Source of the DNA: Mastigocoleus testarum BC008
GTDB lineage: Bacteria > Cyanobacteriota > Cyanobacteriia > Cyanobacteriales > Nostocaceae
DNA length: 41,750 nt
Reading direction: 5' to 3'
NCBI RefSeq assembly: GCF_001456025.1
Contig: NZ_LMTZ01000153.1
Coordinates: forward strand, 20,205-61,954
Numbering within the stretch: position 1 is the first letter of the stretch; every line of letters begins with the position of its first letter. A program made the translations under genes and the position numbers. The notes beneath the pieces were generated by a model. The model had not been told where the DNA came from and ran no database searches. It worked only from the letters and a program-made list of their open reading frames with translations. Below, one piece after another: positions 16,095-23,883 of the stretch.

Positions 16095-18842
16095 CTAACC
16101 CCCCCGCAAAGATGCGACTAATTGACGTGCAAAGCTGGAAATCGCTTCATATTTATCTTCATACTTTTGCATACTTTTTTGACGAGCGCTTTGTTCGTCG
16201 GGGTTATTCGCTACCACTGCAAGTTGCTCGTAACCTGGATAATAGCGACAAAAAGTGTAAATTCCGTTGTCATCAAGCAACCATTGACTGTAAATACCTT
16301 CTTTGCGGGGAAAGAAACTTTCTGATGCATTACGTCCGATAATTTGACGGGGATATTTTAAAATATCGACAAAACTGTCTACTGCGACTGGTTGAATCCT
16401 TCCTATTAACCTGGTAGTTAAGTTTTGCAAAATTTTCGATGCTGCTTTTGATTTCGCGATCGTATCCGGGTCCTGGGCTGATAAAATTACTCTCACACCT
16501 GCTTTGGCTCCGTTTGCACAAATTCTTCCTACTAAATCAGAAATTTGGTCAAATTCAAATAAAATTGGTGCCTCATCAATAAAAAATATGGAAGCTGGAC
16601 TGCTAAGGGCGCGGCGTAATGCGGCAGAATAAGCGCTTAGGGATAGAACTGCTGCATCTTCACTATCCGATAAGTTTCTCAGAGCAAAGACCAAAAGCTG
16701 AGCATCAGTTGGAAAGCTTGAAGGATAGGAAATTGCTTTACCTACACGACTTGATAACCAAAATCTTAATCTGAGGTGAATTTGACTCAGAGCATCTTCT
16801 ACTCTGCCACCTAGGGTTTCCATCTGTAAATGTTCGGAAGAACAAAATGTTAAAAAGTCGTGTAATGTGGGCGTTTTGTCCCAAGCATGACTCCCGAAAC
16901 CCCCCTCGATCGCATCTTGATATCTTTGATTGATTCCCGCATCTTGAAAGAAAGCTGCTAAAGCTAAGTTGAGAACGGAACGTACTGTTTGTGATAGCAG
17001 TTGGTCTTGGTTAGATGAACCCAAAACCATGGTCATCAAAGCTGATTCTAAAAAGCCAACATAATCTTGAAAGCGATCGCGTTGTTCCTCAGGACTCAAG
17101 AAACGTAAATCTGGTTGTTCAAATAGGTTATTTGATTGTTTGGAGATATCGAAATAAGCTCCCCAACCGGACATAAATTCTGTATAGTCGGTAAAAGTAG
17201 ACGTACCATCAGGCTTAGGAAAATCTAAGGCGACGACCGGAATATTATGGGCTAAGGCTTGGGTTAAAATTCCCGACACTAATACTGATTTACCTGCACG
17301 GGTAGTAGCAAATAATGCTAAATTTTTATGTCGCTTAAATAAGTCCAAATGTACCGGCGTTCCTCCTTCTTCAGCAATCAACTCAAACCCTTGGCGATCG
17401 CCCTTGCGGGTATGGACGAGAGGTATTAGTCCCGGTACTTCATTTGTTAAATATAGTTGACGGCGATTAAAGGGTTTTGCTAACAAGACTTCCCAAACTA
17501 TAGGTAAAGTTTGCAACCATATTTTCCAGGCATATTCTGTTTCCCTAATCACCTGTGCTGGACGCTGAAAGCTGTTCTCAATATATTTTGTTGCTTCGTC
17601 TAGCTTTTCTGTACTATCCCTATGTACTAAAACTGTAACTCCAGTATAAATAGGTACGGCACCTTCGTATATTTGTTCTTGTGCTGCTAAGGATTTTTTT
17701 AGTTTTAACTGGGCGTTAACATCTATGGTTTTACTTTTCGACTGCGCCATCGTAGCAGTCATATTTGATTGTTTGAGGACGCGCTGCAATGTATTTTTGA
17801 CTAATCCTGGGTTTGCTGCACTCAATTGACAAAAAACCTCTGTATCGACCACTGCTTCCCTAGCGAGCAACTCCCATAAATAACGCAATTGGGATTGTTT
17901 ATTTTGCCAACCTCCGGGTTTCTCTAGAAAAGTTAATACACCGATATAACGATTTTTTACATGTACCCAACGGCGATCAGCGCAGGGGATGTGAGATTCC
18001 ATTAACAAAGTTGTACTGTGGGGATTATCTATCAGTAACTTGCTACTAGCTAGATCGGAATAAACCTCTTCATGCAATCCTTCCTCATTTAAGATTAGTA
18101 ATTGGGGAATCTCAATTGCTGATGTATGGTTAAACCGGTACCAAATTTCTTCCCATAGCTCACCTGCGTTCATCGCTTTGACATCCAAACCCATTTTATT
18201 GGATAGGATCTGCTCCCAACGGCGAAAACCTTCTTTATAAGCATTAAGGATAACCGTTTCCAAATGCTGGTTTGCTAATACTGTGGCGTCCCCCTTAAAC
18301 CTCAGCCACCAATCTTCACCTTTTGCAAGTAACCTCTCAATCCAATCATCAGTTTCAGCAGCGTTGGGTTCAACTGTATAGGTCACATAAATTCGTAAAA
18401 ACTTGGGTTTGCGAATACCATCCCGGGTCAATTCTCTCACCCTGGCACGCTCCGCCATCAAAAGATATTTGATGTCAACTGAAGCCGCATCCTTAACTAG
18501 AGATGACAATTCCTCTTGACGCTGAGTTTCCGAGCTAAAGGAACTTAGGTGAAACGTCAGCCTTTCCCCTGCAGGAATATCTTTTAAGCCAGCTTCGATA
18601 TTATTACAAATCGTATCAACTTGCTCTGGTCTGAGGGTTGTATGAATACCCTGACAATCAAACCCGAAAACAAAGCAAAATCTATCTTTTTGATTACCCT
18701 TGGTAAGAACATAAGCCCCCACCTCCCTACCATCCAAACTGACCTGCAGCATGGTAGCAAGATGGAGAGAATCCTCAAAAGGAGTTAATCTAACGTCGCT
18801 TCCTGCGAGACCGACGCTTTGTTTTCCGATTTTTTCCTTCAT
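16095..18842 (-). CDS. virB4: VirB4-family T4SS ATPase
   Basis: A 915-residue protein and the strongest marker of the cluster. The C-terminal half is a VirB4/TraC-type motor domain: Walker A A-T-T-R-A-G-K518-S519, followed by VVALDFPKPDG, Walker B IFFIDEAP with Asp756-Glu757, a sensor-like stretch ILSAQDPDTIAKS, and a following RLIGRI segment. The N-terminal 480 residues fit the VirB4 N-domain. VirB4 ATPases sit at the cytoplasmic base and drive pilus assembly and transport. The first Walker A Gly is replaced by Ala, which is tolerated in several VirB4 subfamilies. ATG at 18842 has GGAAG 8 bases upstream and overlaps the VirB3-like gene by 53 bases, suggesting coupled translation. Confidence 0.88.
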   Translation of the reverse strand: MKEKIGKQSVGLAGSDVRLTPFEDSLHLATMLQVSLDGREVGAYVLTKGNQKDRFCFVFGFDCQGIHTTLRPEQVDTICNNIEAGLKDIPAGERLTFHLSSFSSETQRQEELSSLVKDAASVDIKYLLMAERARVRELTRDGIRKPKFLRIYVTYTVEPNAAETDDWIERLLAKGEDWWLRFKGDATVLANQHLETVILNAYKEGFRRWEQILSNKMGLDVKAMNAGELWEEIWYRFNHTSAIEIPQLLILNEEGLHEEVYSDLASSKLLIDNPHSTTLLMESHIPCADRRWVHVKNRYIGVLTFLEKPGGWQNKQSQLRYLWELLAREAVVDTEVFCQLSAANPGLVKNTLQRVLKQSNMTATMAQSKSKTIDVNAQLKLKKSLAAQEQIYEGAVPIYTGVTVLVHRDSTEKLDEATKYIENSFQRPAQVIRETEYAWKIWLQTLPIVWEVLLAKPFNRRQLYLTNEVPGLIPLVHTRKGDRQGFELIAEEGGTPVHLDLFKRHKNLALFATTRAGKSVLVSGILTQALAHNIPVVALDFPKPDGTSTFTDYTEFMSGWGAYFDISKQSNNLFEQPDLRFLSPEEQRDRFQDYVGFLESALMTMVLGSSNQDQLLSQTVRSVLNLALAAFFQDAGINQRYQDAIEGGFGSHAWDKTPTLHDFLTFCSSEHLQMETLGGRVEDALSQIHLRLRFWLSSRVGKAISYPSSFPTDAQLLVFALRNLSDSEDAAVLSLSAYSAALRRALSSPASIFFIDEAPILFEFDQISDLVGRICANGAKAGVRVILSAQDPDTIAKSKAASKILQNLTTRLIGRIQPVAVDSFVDILKYPRQIIGRNASESFFPRKEGIYSQWLLDDNGIYTFCRYYPGYEQLAVVANNPDEQSARQKSMQKYEDKYEAISSFARQLVASLRGG

Positions 18843-19167
18843 GTTTTACTTCCAGAAAACTTCGATAACGGGCTAAACCTCTTGTCCAAGTAGGGACGCC
18901 AATAAACTTGCTAAGAAACCGCCAACTCCTTCCACCAGTTAAAATCCACCACGTTCCCATACCCCAACCAGCAATTAGTGAAGTCCACAGCCATTTTTGA
19001 AAGTCATCCTGAAAAACTCCTCCAAAAACTCCATTGACAACAAAATAAGAGGCTAAAGCAATGATTGTCCAAGGAAATACTTGATCTGCGGGTAAGGGTC
19101 CTAATGATGGTTGAGTTCCCAATATCCGGTTTACAGGTCGAAAATCCTTATCTCTTTCTTCAGACAT
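18790..19167 (-). CDS. VirB3-like small membrane protein (putative)
   Basis: A 125-residue protein with two hydrophobic segments (about residues 32-52 and 59-77) and a very basic tail of Lys/Arg clusters (110-125). VirB3 proteins are small, two-helix inner-membrane proteins encoded directly before VirB4, and the order and 53-base overlap here fit that well. The N-terminal segment RPVNRILGTQP and the post-helix WRFLSKFIGVP resemble the conserved edges of VirB3/TrbD only loosely. The basic tail is encoded in the overlap with VirB4. No ribosome-binding site is visible: a GGTAATG heptamer tract occupies the bases before the ATG. Confidence 0.55.
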   Translation of the reverse strand: MSEERDKDFRPVNRILGTQPSLGPLPADQVFPWTIIALASYFVVNGVFGGVFQDDFQKWLWTSLIAGWGMGTWWILTGGRSWRFLSKFIGVPTWTRGLARYRSFLEVKHEGKNRKTKRRSRRKRR

Positions 19168-19171
19168 TTGT

Positions 19172-19213
19172 TAATGGTAATGGGTAATGGGTAATGGGTA
19201 ATGGGTAATGGGT
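19172..19213. repeat. GGTAATG heptamer tract
   Basis: Five near-perfect tandem GGTAATG heptamers between the VirB2-like and VirB3-like genes, ending four bases before the VirB3-like start codon and occupying its expected ribosome-binding region. Confidence 0.9.
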
Positions 19214-19244
19214 CACTGTCAACTGTTAACTGATAAGTGATTCC

Positions 19245-19850
19245 TCAGCTACCACTGGTATCACCAATGATAAAGCCCGTGAGGACGTCAGCGATAGTAA
19301 CTGCTACTACTACTAGTAAAGGTGTTCTAGCAATACTTTGCCAATCTTCATCCTTACGAACCGCATTGACCACACCAATTAAGGCAACTGCAATATAAAG
19401 CAAATAAAGTGCTCTTAGAACATTAAACACCAAACTGACTGCAGGTTGGGTGTTTCCTGCGTCGGTACCTTGAGTTAGGGTATTTTTAAAAAAATCTTCA
19501 GCCTTACCAAAGAATTGTGCATGTGCTGGTGCAGCAAAATAATCCAGCCAAAATGCGCTTAAAATAACTGCAACTGCTAAAATTTGACATATTAATAACC
19601 ATTTCTTTGGTAAATGCACCTGATTTCCAACTTGTCTGATAACGATGACGAGTAAACTTCCCATCAGCAAACAAAACAGCAATATTGGATTTTTTAGACT
19701 AACCGCAATTAAAAATACGGCTACCGTTAGTAAAAATGGGATAGATTCTTGCCACCTCATACTTGCCGCTAATTGTATTTTTTGTAACTTGGTTTTACGA
19801 TCTAAATTGTTTCCAGTTGAATAATTAATTATGTAACTAGAAATTGTCAA
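19245..19850 (-). CDS. VirB2/TrbC-like pilin with N-terminal membrane extension (putative)
   Basis: A 201-residue protein whose C-terminal half looks like a VirB2 pilin. A signal-like helix ends in A-P-A-H-A-Q-F (about residue 112), then comes a short polar loop with G-T-D-A-G-N, and two hydrophobic helices (about 134-158 and 173-193) separated by a charged loop (RKDEDWQ). In front is an unusual extension with two more hydrophobic helices (about 36-73). It is the first gene of the minus-strand cluster, the VirB2 slot. The start is uncertain: the frame opens at a TTG (19850) without a ribosome site, and the first ATG is at 19760 (residue 31). A separate membrane protein role is possible. Confidence 0.5.
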   Translation of the reverse strand: MTISSYIINYSTGNNLDRKTKLQKIQLAASMRWQESIPFLLTVAVFLIAVSLKNPILLFCLLMGSLLVIVIRQVGNQVHLPKKWLLICQILAVAVILSAFWLDYFAAPAHAQFFGKAEDFFKNTLTQGTDAGNTQPAVSLVFNVLRALYLLYIAVALIGVVNAVRKDEDWQSIARTPLLVVVAVTIADVLTGFIIGDTSGS

Positions 19851-20750
19851 TTCTTTATATTTAAGAACAGCTTTAGAAATTTTTACTTTCTGTATTCAGA
19901 TCTTTTTCAATTTAACATTACTACCAATAAATTTTCGCGTTCCAAGGTAGTATACCTATCTTAGAGTTACCCAAATACAGTACTTTGAATTTTCTCTTTT
20001 CGACTCACTGTAAGCTTAAGGTTAAAATAAATACTTTATTTGAGGTCGTAATATGTCTGAAATCGTTATTTTTTAAACTGCTATGACACTCAAAAAAATA
20101 TCACAGTATTATTTATTGCTTGGTTTACTCCTGATTTCATAAATTTTATTAGTTGAAGATAGAATATCTTTGGTATGCAAATCGATATTGGTTTGAACTA
20201 AATATAATTACTTTGGTGAACTTAATTTAATTGTTGTTAACAACCCTAAAGAATTTTATCCCCGTATTATCCTCAAATTTAAAATAGTGGATTCTTTGGT
20301 TGCGGATTTACTTTGTCGCACTCATATCTATACTTTCTAGAAAAAATAAAGATAGATGGTATTTGATAAACAGTATTTGTAAGTCGCAAAATAAATACCT
20401 AAGATGCAATCTTGTCACAGCGAAGGAAGAAGGAAGAGGGAAGAGGGGCAGAGGAGTTTAATTAATGAGGATTTTTGCACGAAACTGAATGGCACAATTT
20501 CCACACCTCCCACACTCCCCAAACCCAATCAGTTAAAGGTTTGAGTCTTAACGAACGTGCCACTCGACCGTGGGGGATATAGTTCGAAGACTCCACTCTG
20601 CCTCTTAGTTGTTGCAAATGGTCAAAGATGCAGATTTATCAGATATTTACTATTAGCTAGGAAATGTACACCAAGGTGGATTTTTGGGCTAAGTTATGTC
20701 AGATTATTATGGCAATATTTTTCCGCTGCGATCAAATAATCCTTATTGCC
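19851..20750. other. 900-base gap upstream of the T4SS-like cluster, with a possible gene relic
   Basis: This gap should contain the cluster promoter (minus strand, near 19850-20050). On the plus strand, an ATG at 20083 begins a basic-hydrophobic signal-like stretch. The same frame runs to 20340 (85 codons) interrupted by only two in-frame stops, the first at 20140, which looks like a decayed exported-protein gene. A purine-rich repetitive patch lies at 20420-20455. A 60-codon frame at 20557-20739 has no ribosome site or family match and is not credited. No RNA gene recognised. Confidence 0.35.
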
Positions 20751-22385
20751 TTAATCATCATCACCTCTACCATCGTCATCTCCATCACCTAAGGAAATCG
20801 AACGACCATCGGTGCGCCAAATGGCGTAAGTAATACCAACTCCCTGAGAATTAACATACATAAATTTTCCATTACGCGAAAAACATGCTCCAGCAAATTC
20901 GCTCGTATCGAGATTGTTTTGAGCAAAGGTAAACAAGCCACCTGAAGCATCTACACCCACAACGCGCTGACTGAAGTTTGGAGTTCCAGGTTCCCCACTA
21001 CTACCATCTTCGCAAAGATAGATCGTACCATCGGGGGCAAAAGTCATGTTGTCAGGACCATCTAGTAGGTTTTCCTCGGTCGATTCAACAATCATGGTAA
21101 CGGTTTGTTTTTTGGGGTTATAACACCAAACTTGACCTTCACCAGCATCACCTGCACCGCTGTTCACCCAATAATGTAAACCCTTGTATTCCCAAGCACC
21201 TTCACCGCGCCAGAAAATTGTTGCTCCCTTAGACTGGGCTTCGTATCGCAGAGTGTCTTCATCTGGATCGACATCATCAAGTTTCACCCAGCGAACCTTG
21301 AGGGGCTGACCTAAGAATGGAAGCATACTACCTGAAGCTCCGCGATCTAAACCACGAGTATCAACAACTTTGGTTGTTGGATTATCAATAGGAGCCATAA
21401 CGGTAGGTAAGGGTTCACCAGTACACTTAGATTTTTGATTTGGCTCGATCGCAATTGCAAAGAGCGAACCACCTTCTTGTAACTGACCGGGACGACGAAT
21501 TCGTCCACCACGCTGTACTACATTCGGGACAAACTTGTAATAACAACTATCACCCCGATCTTCCGTCTCATAGACAATCCCAGAACGATCTACAGATACT
21601 GCTTCATGGTTCATCCGACCCATTGCAACTAGGGGAACTGGCTCAACAGCTTCAGTAGCGAAAGCAGGAACCTCAAAGTTATAACCATGTTTTTTGGTAA
21701 CCAGTTCGTCGTTGGTGGGTGTTGAGACATTTTCCTCACAACTAATCCAAGAACCCCAAGGGCTTGGACCGCCAGCACAGTTACGGATCGTACCTCCCAG
21801 AGAAATAAAATGCTTTACTACGTCACCCTTATAATTCACTACAACAGTCGTAGTACCTCCACTTCCAAGACCAGCAGCCTCTCCTTGGAAGGTATCGTAC
21901 TGTCTACCGTTTGGAGCTAAGGCTCCTTTTAGATTACCTGCTTCCTCCTCTGTAGGACTTAATTCGTGGTTGCGCACCAAAATATTAGTACGAGAACCTC
22001 TCGGACCGGGAAAACAAGCCATACCATCATGGTCGCCGGGAACAAGCGCACCATCGCTCATTACTTCTCCCCTAATGGAAATAGCTTTATATTGAAATCC
22101 TGCCGGTAGTAGCAACAGGGGAACATTACGTAGATCACCAGCACCTGCAACGTCACCCAATTGATTTGTATTTAAGGGAATTACAGGACTTAGGGGACCA
22201 AAACCAAATACGCTAAAACTGGCAGTAGAACACTTCTTTTTTCCTTCTCTTTCATCATCATCACCTTCTTCGCCTTCGTCAGCCAAAACCCGGCGACCAT
22301 TTAGCAAACCAATGGGAGCGACAGCAGTACCTGCAGCAGATGCGACAACTAATGCAGCAAACTGTCGACGTGAAAGTTTAGACAT
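20751..22385 (-). CDS. phoX: PhoX-like Tat-exported phosphatase (DUF839 family)
   Basis: A 544-residue protein with a twin-arginine signal (S-R-R-Q-F followed by an Ala-rich hydrophobic stretch), then an acidic segment (DEGEEGDDDE, about 36-45). The body matches the PhoX/DUF839 family of Ca/Fe-dependent alkaline phosphatases: ILVRNHE, a GGTIRNCAGGPSPWGSWISCEE block, then GRMNHEA, YETEDRGDSCYYKF, and PDNMTFAPDG-IYLCEDG near the end. These contribute metal ligands in characterised PhoX. It would release phosphate from organic phosphoesters in the periplasm or outside the cell. An Asp-rich tail closes the protein. Three Pho-box-like direct repeats overlap its leader at 22392-22424, consistent with phosphate-starvation control. 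Transcribed alone. Confidence 0.85.
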   Translation of the reverse strand: MSKLSRRQFAALVVASAAGTAVAPIGLLNGRRVLADEGEEGDDDEREGKKKCSTASFSVFGFGPLSPVIPLNTNQLGDVAGAGDLRNVPLLLLPAGFQYKAISIRGEVMSDGALVPGDHDGMACFPGPRGSRTNILVRNHELSPTEEEAGNLKGALAPNGRQYDTFQGEAAGLGSGGTTTVVVNYKGDVVKHFISLGGTIRNCAGGPSPWGSWISCEENVSTPTNDELVTKKHGYNFEVPAFATEAVEPVPLVAMGRMNHEAVSVDRSGIVYETEDRGDSCYYKFVPNVVQRGGRIRRPGQLQEGGSLFAIAIEPNQKSKCTGEPLPTVMAPIDNPTTKVVDTRGLDRGASGSMLPFLGQPLKVRWVKLDDVDPDEDTLRYEAQSKGATIFWRGEGAWEYKGLHYWVNSGAGDAGEGQVWCYNPKKQTVTMIVESTEENLLDGPDNMTFAPDGTIYLCEDGSSGEPGTPNFSQRVVGVDASGGLFTFAQNNLDTSEFAGACFSRNGKFMYVNSQGVGITYAIWRTDGRSISLGDGDDDGRGDDD

Positions 22386-23883
22386 AATAAGTTTAATCTC
22401 TGCTTAATCTCTATTTAATCTTTGCGTTATAGTGCGCATGTTTAATATTGGATTAATGGTAGTTTCAGACAGGAAGTCCGAAAACTATTGGTCCAATATC
22501 AATTACTTATTCCGGAAACTATGACCGGAAATTTTAGTTTATTCATTCCCCAAAATAACCGGGATGTCAATGGGGGTCACGCAAAAAAAATGTTTTTAGA
22601 AATAGATAATTAAATTACTTTGTTTAAAGTAATACAAGACCTTTTGTTTATTAAACTTAAGTGATTTTAAGAAATTAATAATTACGAATTTCCCGCAGTA
22701 AATCCAAATATAACCGAAATAAATATCCTCTTCTTGTCAGGCTGAGCCTTGTATGTAGTGATTATTATACATTGTGGAGGCAAATATTATTATCGGATGA
22801 AATCAAAAGTAAAAATAAAATTACCTCAAGCCTTAATAAGAAGTTGCAATTAGTAAATAAGTTACAATTACAACCTCCAAATTTGTCTTTAATGATATTT
22901 TTTTCTATTTAATTAAAGCTTCTAAAATTTTGGTTAGTTTATGAAAAGGTTAAAATTTTGCTAATTATAATTTTGTAGTTTTTATTAGACATCTTCTCAA
23001 TAACGGCTTTGTTGCAACGTCTAGGATTAAAATATTGAGAGTATAAAATTTCTTATTCAAAATTTATTTTTCAGTCAGTATTCGCTAAATCTTAGTGGAG
23101 TAAGTAGAGGGTATTTAAGTAATCCTCGTCGAGTCTGTTCGCTCGACAAGCACTCTTATTTTAAAGCTTAAACAAAATCAAACTCTTTCCTGAGTGAGGT
23201 TCTATGACGATACAAATCTTTCTACCCAACATCACGCTTATCTCTGAAGGCTCAGGAGCTCGCTAGGGAAGTCGTTAAAACAAACGCAGCAGGAATAAGC
23301 CGTGGAGTTTACAAAAACCATCACAAAAATTAAATTTTTTTGGATAATTTATTTCTTATAAGTCTTTATTGAATCATCCTTACATAATACCAAAAATATC
23401 TATGCTCTGATAGCAAGAAATTACGTATATCTGCTTGATGTTGATTGTAGAATCAGCTGAGGAGACCACGAGCAGCTAGCTCCGGAGAACTTTGATGAAA
23501 AAGAATTAAATGAATTTGATACAAATGATTCGAATTATTGTGTTAAGTAATTTATCTAAATAGAAACATTTTCTCATTTGATTTTGCTATTTATCTCAAA
23601 AGAATATTTTTGAAATTCATATGGTTATGGCACATACAGTACTGATGCGATATGCTGACAAGTGTATTTGATGAAAGCTTATTTAAAGCTGATTGATTAA
23701 CATATTGCGAGGAAAAATATATAGGAATGGATCAATATACTTTGGATGCTAATCGCTAATTGATAATAATTAGATGTTCATCTATTGTTGCTAATTAAAA
23801 TCACAAAACATAGCACAATATTGGCACTAATTTATATTGATTTAATCCTATTGATTATCGTTCAAATGTGAGGAAACTTTTTT
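22386..23883. other. 1.5-kb gene-poor region between phoX and xfp
   Basis: This gap separates two divergent genes and should hold both promoters. Near phoX lie the Pho-box-like repeats. A small GC-richer island at about 23120-23310 includes the hairpin GTCGAG/CTCGAC (23128-23133 and 23142-23147) and a 41-codon stop-free frame (23208-23333, plus) without start codon or ribosome site, possibly a gene remnant. The remainder is AT-rich. I see no tRNA, transposase or credible gene; an unannotated small RNA or long 5' leader of xfp is possible. Confidence 0.4.
22392..22424 (+). promoter_or_regulatory. Pho-box-like triple direct repeat at the phoX leader
   Basis: Three 8-mers TTTAATCT, CTTAATCT and TTTAATCT at 22392, 22403 and 22414, each followed by a 3-base spacer, give an exact 11-base period. 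That is the format of cyanobacterial PhoB/SphR boxes (three YTTAACCT-like repeats spaced by 3), with T in place of the first C. The repeats read on the strand opposite phoX and lie only 7-36 bases before its start codon, unusually close. A TATAAC candidate -10 (complement of 22427-22432) lies just upstream of them. Confidence 0.55.

Noticed and set aside
9355..19900. Search for attachment sites or an integrase marking an integrative element
   Set aside because: No tRNA gene, integrase or long direct repeats flanking the T4SS-like cluster could be seen, so no element borders are claimed.
20557..20739. 60-codon plus-strand frame upstream of phoX's 3' end
   Set aside because: No ribosome-binding site, no family likeness, odd composition (Arg, Cys, Leu-rich), and located in a gap with repeat-like sequence; not credited as a gene.
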